Assembly (NCBI RefSeq): GCF_004217135.1
Contig: NZ_SHKK01000001.1
Location: forward strand, 2,604,001 to 2,668,000
DNA length: 64,000 bases
Direction of reading: 5' to 3'
Source: Micromonospora violae
Lineage (GTDB): Bacteria > Actinomycetota > Actinomycetes > Mycobacteriales > Micromonosporaceae
The translations under genes were made by a program, and so were the position numbers. Shown one piece after another: positions 24,009-31,132 of the stretch; the first letter of the stretch is position 1; each line of letters begins with the position of its first letter. The notes under the pieces are model-generated. The model worked only from the letters and a program-made list of their open reading frames with translations, searched no databases and was not told the origin of the DNA.

Positions 24009-25450
24009 GCCATCCGGTCGCACCCGCCACCGGGGACGGGCGGATCCGCACGCCGCTGCCGTTCCCCACCGCCGCCAGGGCGGCCGTCGCCGACCCGCAA
24101 CTGCGGGCCAACCTGCACCGGGCCACCCGCACCATCCGCGCCAAACGCGCCCGGGTCGTCGACGAGGTACCCGACTGGGAGGCGCTCCGCGACGCCGGGT
24201 CCGCGATCAAGGCAGACGTCCAACGTCGGTTGCCGGAGCTGCTGGAGCAGTTCGAGGCGTCCGCCACCGCTGCCGGCGCCACCGTGCACTGGGCCCGCGA
24301 CGCGGCCGAGGCGTGCCAGATCGTGGTCGCGTTGACCCGGGCCGCCGGGGCCGACGAGGTCGTGAAGGTCAAGTCGATGGCGACCCAGGAAATCGAGCTC
24401 AACGAGGCGCTGGAGGCCGCCGGGATCGCCGCGTACGAGACCGACCTCGCGGAACTCATCGTGCAGTTCGGTGAGGACACCCCCTCGCACATCCTGGTGC
24501 CGGCGATCCACTACAACCGGGCCCAGATCCGGGAGATCTTCCAGCGCCGCATGTCCGACGCGCCGGCCGACCTGACCGACGAACCGGCCGCGCTGGCCGA
24601 GGCCGCCCGCGCCCACCTGCGACGACGTTTCCTCTCGGCCCGGGTCGCCGTCTCCGGCGCCAACTTCGCCGTCGCCGACACCGGCACCCTCGTGGTGGTC
24701 GAGTCCGAGGGCAACGGGCGCATGTGCCTCACCCTCCCCGAGACGCTGATCAGCGTCGTCGGCGTCGAGAAGCTGCTGCCGACCTTCACCGACCTGGAGG
24801 TCTTCCTGCAACTGCTGCCGCGCTCCTCGACCGGTGAGCGGATGAACCCGTACACCTCGATGTGGACCGGCGTCACCCCCGGCGACGGCCCGCAGACCGT
24901 GCACATCGTCCTGGTCGACAATGGCCGGTCTGCGGTGCTCGCCGACCCGGTCGGGCGGCCGGCGCTGTCCTGCATCCGCTGCTCGGCGTGCCTCAACGCC
25001 TGCCCCGTGTACGAACGGGCCGGCGGACACGCGTACGGCTCGGTGTATCCGGGGCCGATCGGCGCGATCCTGTCGCCACAGCTGACCGGCGTGGCCGACA
25101 ACGCCTCGCTGCCGTACGCGTCGACGCTCTGCGGCGCGTGCTACGACGTGTGCCCCGTGAAGATCAACATTCCGGAGATCCTGGTGCACCTCCGGCAGCA
25201 GGCACCGCACCCGCCGGCCGAACGGGCCACCATGCGGCTCCTGTCCTGGGTGATGCGCAACCCCCGACGCTGGGCCGCCGCCCTGCGACTGGGCCGGGTC
25301 GGCGCGGGGCCGCTCGGGGCGTACCGTGAGCGGCGCACCGGCGCTCGGACACTGCGACGACTGCCCTGGCCCGCGTCGGCATGGACCCGGTCGCGCGACC
25401 TGCCGCTGCCCGCGCCGCAGACCTTCCGGGAATGGTGGGGGAAGCAGTGA
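24005..25450 (+). CDS. lutB: L-lactate oxidation complex subunit LutB
   Basis: 481 residues from ATG 24005, which overlaps the lutA stop by four bases. The N-terminal two-thirds is the LUD domain (VKSMATQEIELNEAL; SGANFAVADTGTLVVVESEGN). It is followed by two [4Fe-4S] ferredoxin motifs, CIRCSACLNACPVY (about 323) and CGACYDVCPVKI (about 378). The family length and motif order match B. subtilis LutB. The frame is open upstream of 24005 but that part overlaps lutA and is a shadow. Confidence 0.92.
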   Translation: MSHPVAPATGDGRIRTPLPFPTAARAAVADPQLRANLHRATRTIRAKRARVVDEVPDWEALRDAGSAIKADVQRRLPELLEQFEASATAAGATVHWARDAAEACQIVVALTRAAGADEVVKVKSMATQEIELNEALEAAGIAAYETDLAELIVQFGEDTPSHILVPAIHYNRAQIREIFQRRMSDAPADLTDEPAALAEAARAHLRRRFLSARVAVSGANFAVADTGTLVVVESEGNGRMCLTLPETLISVVGVEKLLPTFTDLEVFLQLLPRSSTGERMNPYTSMWTGVTPGDGPQTVHIVLVDNGRSAVLADPVGRPALSCIRCSACLNACPVYERAGGHAYGSVYPGPIGAILSPQLTGVADNASLPYASTLCGACYDVCPVKINIPEILVHLRQQAPHPPAERATMRLLSWVMRNPRRWAAALRLGRVGAGPLGAYRERRTGARTLRRLPWPASAWTRSRDLPLPAPQTFREWWGKQ

Positions 25451-26049
25451 GCGCACGTGACGAGATCCTGGCGCGCCTGCGGACGGCCCTGGCCGACGGC
25501 CCACCGCCGGTGCAGGTGCCCCGCCGGTACCGCCGGGTCGACGACCGCGCCGACCTGGTCGACACCCTGATCGACCGGCTGGAGGACTACCGCGCGGTTG
25601 TCCACCGTGGCCTCGACGCCCTACCTCGGCTGCTCAGCGGCGTCGACCGACTCGCCGTCCCCACCGATGTCCCGGCCGACTGGCTGGCCGGCTACGGCGG
25701 GCAGCTGCACCGCGACGCGCCCCCACTGTCACCGGCCGCGCTCGACGGCATGGACGCGGTCCTGACCGGCTGCGCCGTGGCGGTCGCCGACACCGGCACC
25801 ATCATCCTCGACGCCGGCCCCTCCCAGGGCCGACGCGCACTCACCCTGGTGCCCGACCGGCACATCTGTGTGGTCCGCACCGAACAGGTCGTCGGCCTGC
25901 TGCCGGAGGCACTCACCCGGCTGGACCCGCGCGCGCCGCTGACCTGGATCTCCGGCCCCTCCGCGACCAGCGACATCGAGCTGAACCGGGTCGAGGGAGT
26001 GCACGGCCCGCGCCGGCTGGAGGTCGTCCTGATCAGTTCAGGAGCCTGA
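25447..26049 (+). CDS. lutC: L-lactate oxidation complex subunit LutC
   Basis: 200 residues from GTG 25447 (GTGA overlap with lutB). It is a single LUD domain: AVADTGTIILDAG, LTLVPDRHICVVR and the C-terminal SGPSATSDIELNRVEGVHGPRRLEVVLI, a near-diagnostic block of LutC. It completes the LutABC complex. Its last 12 bases overlap the end of convergent lspA. Confidence 0.9.
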   Translation: MSARDEILARLRTALADGPPPVQVPRRYRRVDDRADLVDTLIDRLEDYRAVVHRGLDALPRLLSGVDRLAVPTDVPADWLAGYGGQLHRDAPPLSPAALDGMDAVLTGCAVAVADTGTIILDAGPSQGRRALTLVPDRHICVVRTEQVVGLLPEALTRLDPRAPLTWISGPSATSDIELNRVEGVHGPRRLEVVLISSGA

Positions 26050-26541
26050 CGACGACGCCTGCTCACGGGTCTCGCTCGCCGTATCCCGCAGCGGTACGCC
26101 GCGCACATTGAGCAGCATGACGATGCCCACGCCGACCACCAGGGCGATGTCGGCGACGTTGCCGACGAAGAAACCGGCGTAGTCGATGAAGTCCACCACG
26201 TGCCCGCGCGCGAACCCCGGCTCCCGGAAGAGACGGTCCAGCAGATGCGTCGCCGCACCGCCGAGCACCAGGCCCAACGCCACCGCCCAGGCGCGGGACG
26301 TGACCCGCCGGGCCACCACCGTCACCGCGACCACCGCCGCCGCCGCGAACACCGCGAAGATCCAGGTGTACGCGGTACCGATCGAGAAGGCCGCGCCCGG
26401 GTTGTAGACGAGGTGTAGTTGCAGCAGCTCGCCGAGAACGGTGATGGTCTGCCCGTCGGAGAGCGCGGACTCGGCCCAGTACTTGGTGGCCTGATCGGCA
26501 GCGAGCACCACGGCAGCGATCAGAACGACGGCGCGAAACAT
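26038..26541 (-). CDS. lspA: Lipoprotein signal peptidase (signal peptidase II)
   Basis: 167 residues, four predicted membrane helices. Family blocks: AADQATKYWAE (about 15), LVYNPGAAFS (about 45), then the two catalytic Asp regions THLLDRL (about 101) and GNVADIALVVG (about 128). The first usually reads NLxDR, so the Asn is replaced by His here, but both catalytic Asp are kept. It cleaves lipoprotein precursors in the membrane. It follows the ECF S-component gene region but runs on the same strand with its own start 17 bases beyond that gene's stop; a second genomic lspA copy would not be surprising. Confidence 0.88.
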   Translation of the reverse strand: MFRAVVLIAAVVLAADQATKYWAESALSDGQTITVLGELLQLHLVYNPGAAFSIGTAYTWIFAVFAAAAVVAVTVVARRVTSRAWAVALGLVLGGAATHLLDRLFREPGFARGHVVDFIDYAGFFVGNVADIALVVGVGIVMLLNVRGVPLRDTASETREQASSSGS

Positions 26542-26558
26542 CCGGAAACCCTAGCCGG

Positions 26559-27371
26559 TCACCGGTGCCCGTCATCACCGGCGGTGAACGTCGGGGCAGC
26601 CCGGAATTGTGCTCGCCGCGCCGCCCGTCGGAACGCGCCGAGCACCGCCGGGCCGGCGACGGTGACGAGGACGGCCGTGGTGACCGCCCGTCCGGTGTCC
26701 CAGCCCAGCGAGGTGACGGTGAAGAACGTCAGATACCGCTGGAGCTGTTCCAGGGCAGGCAGGCCCGGCTGGTAGGCGATCGAACTCGTCGGGTCGAGCG
26801 AGAACGGCCAGAACGACAGATTGAGCATGAAGCCGAAGAAGTACCCGCTGACCGCGGCGTAGGCGGCGAGCACGACGATCTCGGCCCGTCCCCGAACCCG
26901 GGGCAGCAGACCGGCGAACATGCCGACCCAGGCACAGCCGAACATCTGGTACGGCATCCATGGCCCCACTCCCCCGGTCAGCAGGGCGGAGGCGAACAGC
27001 GAGGTGCAACCGAGTGCGAAGCCGAAACCGGGTCCGAAGACCCGACCGGCGAGCACGAGGATGAAGAAAACCGTCTCGATGCCCGCCGTGCCCGCGCCGA
27101 GCGGTCGCAGGGCCGCGTTGATCGCGGACAGCACACCCAACATGGCCAGGGCCTTCGCGTCGATCCTGCCGTCGGCGATCTCGGCGAATATCACCCCGAG
27201 GACGAGGAGCAGCAGCACGCCGAACATCAACGGCGGGGTCTGGGTGGAGCCGAAGGTGCCCGGTGCCACGGCGAACGGCCAGAGGAACGCGACAAAGCCC
27301 AGGAACGACGCCATGGTGATGGCGAGGACGGCCCGCGCAGGCACGCGGACGGCGACGTTCAGCGTCCTCAT
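26559..27371 (-). CDS. ECF transporter substrate-binding (S) component, probably for cobalamin
   Basis: 270 residues with about six to eight predicted membrane helices and no ATP site; the N-terminal helix is preceded by basic residues. The LGVLSAINAALRPLG and GGVGPWMPYQMFGCAWVGMFAG blocks resemble the ECF_trnsprt / CbrT-like S components. It is the last gene of a five-gene operon with the fused ATPases, the T component and two surface proteins, and its ATG overlaps the ATPase stop (ATGA). Substrate is inferred as cobalamin from the cobalamin riboswitch heading the operon and the transcobalamin-like surface proteins. Confidence 0.85.
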   Translation of the reverse strand: MRTLNVAVRVPARAVLAITMASFLGFVAFLWPFAVAPGTFGSTQTPPLMFGVLLLLVLGVIFAEIADGRIDAKALAMLGVLSAINAALRPLGAGTAGIETVFFILVLAGRVFGPGFGFALGCTSLFASALLTGGVGPWMPYQMFGCAWVGMFAGLLPRVRGRAEIVVLAAYAAVSGYFFGFMLNLSFWPFSLDPTSSIAYQPGLPALEQLQRYLTFFTVTSLGWDTGRAVTTAVLVTVAGPAVLGAFRRAARRAQFRAAPTFTAGDDGHR

Positions 27372-29002
27372 GCCGGCACCGTGGGCTCGTCGAGGGCTGC
27401 GGCGACCTGCCCGACGGTCAGGTACGGCAGCGGCGCGAGGATCTTCGCGACCTGTGGGGCGAACGTCGGCGACGCGGTGAGCACGGTCGGGACAGGGCCG
27501 TCAGCGACGATCTCCCCGTCTGCCATGACAACGACCCGGTCGGCGGCGGCGGTGGCGAACTCGACGTCGTGGGTGGCCACGACGACGGCACGGCCCTGCC
27601 CGGCGAGGCCGTCGAGACTACGGGTCAGCGCGGCCTTGGCCTGGTAGTCGAGCCCACGGGTGGGCTCGTCGAGCAGCAGCACACCCGGCGTCACGGCGAG
27701 CTGGATCGCCAGAACCAGGGCCAACTGCTGCCCGGCGGACAGATCCCGGGGGTGGCTGCCGCCGTCGATGCCTGCGGCGATGCCGTCGAGGAGGCGCCGC
27801 GCCGTACCCGGCTCGGCACCGTCACGGTCGGCCTGGTCGAGTTCGGCGTCGACGGTGTCCAGGTACAACAGGTCGGTGGCGGTCTGCGGAACGAGGCCGA
27901 CGAGTCGGCGAGCCTCGCTCGCACCGACCCGCCCCGGGTCGACGTCCCGAGCCGACGGATCGGGTACGGCGATGCTGCCGCCGCCTCGGTGACCCGAGCC
28001 CTGCAGAGCCCAGAGCAGCGACGACTTGCCGGATCCGTTACGCCCCATCAACGCGGTGATCTCACCGCGTATCAGGCTGAGGTCGACCCCACGCACAGCG
28101 ACGACCGGTCCGTGGCGGACGACCACGCCGGTTGCGGTGAGCGCTTTCCGCGCGCCGGCGTGGGATTGGCGGTGTGGTTGCGGCGGAGTGGCCGGCAACC
28201 GGTCCCGCAGTGCCGTCGCGTGCCGGCGGGCGTCGCGTACCGACAGTGGCAGCGGCGACCACTCGGCCAGACGTCCGAGGTCGACAACGGGCGGCGCGAC
28301 CGTGGCATCAGCGATGAGACCGGCCGGGTCGCCGTGCCGGACGGTGCCGTCGCGGGCGACGTGGATGAGCCGGTCGGCGTACGGCAGGACGCGTTCCAGG
28401 CGGTGCTCGGCCAGCACGACGGTGACGCCGAGGTCGTGGACCAGTCGGGTGATGGTGGCGAGGACGTCGTCGGCGCCGGTCGGGTCGAGCGCCGAGGTGG
28501 GCTCGTCGAGGACGAGCACCCGTGGGTGAGCGGTAAGCGCCGCGCCGATCGCCACGCGTTGCTGCTGGCCGCCGGACAGTTCGTGCAGGCCCCGGTGGCG
28601 CAGGTCGACGAGGCCGAGCAGGTCCAGGGTCTCCTCCACCCGGGTCCGCATCACCGCCGGATCGAGCGCGAGCTGCTCCATCCCGTACGCCAACTCCTCC
28701 TCGACGGTGTCGGTGACGAACCCGGCGACCGGGTCCTGCCCGACCACGCCGACCAGATCGGCGAACTCGCGGGGCGGGTGGTCGGCGGTGTCCCGACCAG
28801 CGACGCGCACGCTGCCCTGCAGGGTGCCGCCACTGAAGTGCGGGACGAGGCCGTTGATCGCGCCGAGCAGGGTCGACTTCCCCGTGCCGGTGTGCCCGAC
28901 GACCAGGCACAGCTCCCCCTCGTCGACGTGGATGTCGACGTCGCGGAGAGTGGCGCGGGGCGCGCCGTCGTACGTGATACTGACGCGCTCGAAGCGGATC
29001 AT
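27368..29002 (-). CDS. ECF transporter energising ATPase, fused A-A' protein
   Basis: 544 residues in one chain containing two ABC ATPase domains. First domain: Walker A GHTGTGKST (about 35-43), signature LSGGQQQRV, Walker B VLVLDEPTSALD. Second domain: Walker A GRNGSGKSS, signature LSAGQQLAL (S-A-G instead of S-G-G), Walker B LLLDEPTRGLD. ECF transporters use two ATPases to drive the T component; actinobacteria often fuse them. ATG 29002 overlaps the stop of the T-component gene. Confidence 0.92.
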   Translation of the reverse strand: MIRFERVSITYDGAPRATLRDVDIHVDEGELCLVVGHTGTGKSTLLGAINGLVPHFSGGTLQGSVRVAGRDTADHPPREFADLVGVVGQDPVAGFVTDTVEEELAYGMEQLALDPAVMRTRVEETLDLLGLVDLRHRGLHELSGGQQQRVAIGAALTAHPRVLVLDEPTSALDPTGADDVLATITRLVHDLGVTVVLAEHRLERVLPYADRLIHVARDGTVRHGDPAGLIADATVAPPVVDLGRLAEWSPLPLSVRDARRHATALRDRLPATPPQPHRQSHAGARKALTATGVVVRHGPVVAVRGVDLSLIRGEITALMGRNGSGKSSLLWALQGSGHRGGGSIAVPDPSARDVDPGRVGASEARRLVGLVPQTATDLLYLDTVDAELDQADRDGAEPGTARRLLDGIAAGIDGGSHPRDLSAGQQLALVLAIQLAVTPGVLLLDEPTRGLDYQAKAALTRSLDGLAGQGRAVVVATHDVEFATAAADRVVVMADGEIVADGPVPTVLTASPTFAPQVAKILAPLPYLTVGQVAAALDEPTVPA

Positions 29003-30180
29003 GACGGTGCTCCTGCGGTATCGGCGGCCCGGCGCCGCACGGCGGCGGGCTGCTGCGGTCGATGCGGGCGCGACGGTGTCGGTGCGGCGATCGCCGCGAG
29101 GGAGGCGACAAGGATCGCCGCGGCCGGTAGTGCGGGCAGGTCGGGCCAGTGCAGCGGATAGAGGCTCGGGTTGAGCGCGGCGGGGTCGTAGCCGGTACCG
29201 GCACCGAGCACGATCGCAGTGATGACGCCGCAGCCGGCGACGGTCCATTCCGGCCACTGCCACGGGTCGGGTCGGTAGCGGCTGCGGGAGACCCGACGCC
29301 CGCCGAGCGCCAGTCCGGCGACGCAGAGCAGCACACCACCGCCGAGGGCACCGAGCCCGACCGGGCGCGGCACCCGCGGGTCGAGCAGGCCGTACACGCC
29401 GACGCAGAGGCCGGCCATGCCGGTGAGCATGAGGACACCGGTGAGCCTTCGCGAGCCTGGTGTAGCGGTGCCGACCCGGCCGTAGCCGCGGGAATCCATG
29501 GCGGCGGCCAACCGCAGCGACCGGTCCAGCGCGTCGTGCAGGACCGGCATCACAATGGCTCGCACGGCACCGAGGCCCCTGGCTCGCCCGGCGCGCAGTC
29601 GGCGGGCCCGGGCGACTCGTTGGACGCTCTCCACGAGTTGCGGTGCGACGCTCAGCGAGACGGTGACGGCGACACCCAACTCGTACAGCGCGCCCGGGAG
29701 GACCCGCAGGGCCCTCTTGGGGTTGGCGAGGCTGTTGGCCGCGCCGATGCAGCACAGCAGGCAGGCCAGCCGGAGCCCGTCGACAGCGGCGGACAGGGTC
29801 GCCTCCAGGGAGACCGGTCCGCCGATCTGGATGCCGGCGTACCAGTCGGGGGTGGGCAGGTGCGGGAGCCGGAAGAGGATGTGGTCGTCGGGGGTGATGC
29901 CAGAGGCGAAAACCGTCCGGAACACCACCCGGATCACGATGATGATCAGGGCGAGGTAGAGGTAGTAGCGGAACGCCCGTGCCCAGGGCGCGTCCGTGCG
30001 ACGGGCGCTGACGACGAACCCGAGCACCGCGAAGATGAGCAGCAGGAGGAGCGGATTGCTGGTGCGGCTCGCGGCGGTGGCGAGCGCGAGCGCCCACAGC
30101 CACCAGGCCACCGGGTGCAGGGGGCGCGGCAGCCGGGCTACCGCGAGCCGGTGCACGAGGCCGCTACCGATAGGGCGCAT
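28999..30180 (-). CDS. ECF transporter transmembrane (T) component
   Basis: 393 residues with five or more membrane helices. The long cytosolic coupling helices contain the EcfT-type motif AAAMDSRGYGR (about 245), the arginine patch that sits in the ATPase grooves. The C-terminal third has additional membrane helices beyond the usual EcfT core (which is about 260 residues), so this is an enlarged T component. ATG 30180 lies four bases after the upstream stop; an ATG at 30216 in the same frame would overlap the upstream gene. Confidence 0.88.
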   Translation of the reverse strand: MRPIGSGLVHRLAVARLPRPLHPVAWWLWALALATAASRTSNPLLLLLIFAVLGFVVSARRTDAPWARAFRYYLYLALIIIVIRVVFRTVFASGITPDDHILFRLPHLPTPDWYAGIQIGGPVSLEATLSAAVDGLRLACLLCCIGAANSLANPKRALRVLPGALYELGVAVTVSLSVAPQLVESVQRVARARRLRAGRARGLGAVRAIVMPVLHDALDRSLRLAAAMDSRGYGRVGTATPGSRRLTGVLMLTGMAGLCVGVYGLLDPRVPRPVGLGALGGGVLLCVAGLALGGRRVSRSRYRPDPWQWPEWTVAGCGVITAIVLGAGTGYDPAALNPSLYPLHWPDLPALPAAAILVASLAAIAAPTPSRPHRPQQPAAVRRRAADTAGAPS

Positions 30181-30184
30181 CGGG

Positions 30185-31132
30185 TCAGGCGCGGCGGCGG
30201 CGCCAGCCGACGACACCGCCAGCGAGCGCGAGCAGGGCCAGCAGTCCGACCGTGATCAGTGCCGGCCGCGCCGAACCGGTGTCCTGACGAGCTGCCGTCG
30301 CGGTCGGTTCGGCGTCGAGCACGCGTGGTCCGTCGGCGGTGGCGCTCGGCGGCAGGGGCGGCCCTCCCGCTGCCGGCGTGGTCTCGCCGACCGAGGGCGT
30401 CGGCGTACCACTGATCGGGCCCAGCGTCGGTGCTCCCGCCGGCGGGAGGCCGGGCGGAGGGTTGCCGACGCCGGGATCGACGGGCGGCGGGTTGCCAGCC
30501 CCCGGAAGGTTGCCAGCGCCCGGTGGATTTCCGCTGCCCGGCTGAGCCGGGGTGGGCGCGGCGGGGGGCGGAGCCGTGGTGGCGGTGCCTGTCGGTTTGC
30601 CGTTGCGGGCTCGGACGCTGTCCGGACTGAACCGGGGCCGCCCCTCGGTGCCGCCGATGTCGGTCGCCCCGAAGATCCACAGGTCGACGCTGCCGGGCTT
30701 GGGCTTGTAGCTCATCGCGCCGAGTTGGCTGTAGACCCAGGTGTTCTGCCCCGGGTCGGCGTGCCAGTACGACCAGTACGCGCTGGCCGGCGGGGTGAGA
30801 CCACATCTCTCGGTGGCCGGGGTGGGGTACTGCGTACCGCCCTGGTGACCCGCGTAGCCGATCCGGCAGATGAACGCGGGCCCATCGTGCTGCGTCCCGG
30901 TGGTGCGCCAGCCACCCTGGTTGAGCAGTTGGTAACCGGTGGTCGGGGTGGTGCCGCAGGACCGCAGGAGTGGTCCGCCCCACTTGCTGAAGTCGACCGC
31001 GAGGATCACCCCGGACGACGTGGTGCACTGGCCGATCGGCAGCGGGTCGGCCAACGCGGGCGCGGGTGTCCCCGCCACCACCGCGACGATCGACAGGGCC
31101 ACCACCGACGGGAGCCACCTGCGGGCCGTCAC
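30185..31132 (-). CDS. Membrane-anchored surface protein of the ECF locus (SCO2322-like)
   Basis: 315 residues from GTG 31132 (GTGA overlap with the upstream gene). Signal peptide to ALA-DPL (about residue 28); then a globular domain of about 140 residues with four Cys (QCTTS, RSCGTT, FICRIG, ERCGLT) likely to form two disulfides, and the blocks AVDFSKWGGPLL, TPTTGYQLL, HDGPAFICRIG and LTPPASAYWSYW; then a long Pro/Gly-rich spacer; then a C-terminal membrane helix followed by RRRRA. The same globular domain begins the next, larger protein. As I recall, NCBI names this the SCO2322 family, found beside ECF transporters. It probably captures or hands over the substrate outside the membrane. Confidence 0.78.
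   Translation of the reverse strand: MTARRWLPSVVALSIVAVVAGTPAPALADPLPIGQCTTSSGVILAVDFSKWGGPLLRSCGTTPTTGYQLLNQGGWRTTGTQHDGPAFICRIGYAGHQGGTQYPTPATERCGLTPPASAYWSYWHADPGQNTWVYSQLGAMSYKPKPGSVDLWIFGATDIGGTEGRPRFSPDSVRARNGKPTGTATTAPPPAAPTPAQPGSGNPPGAGNLPGAGNPPPVDPGVGNPPPGLPPAGAPTLGPISGTPTPSVGETTPAAGGPPLPPSATADGPRVLDAEPTATAARQDTGSARPALITVGLLALLALAGGVVGWRRRRA

Noticed and set aside
26038..26049. Overlap of lutC and lspA ends suggesting a frameshift
   Set aside because: Both proteins are full length with normal C-termini; a 12-base convergent overlap is ordinary.
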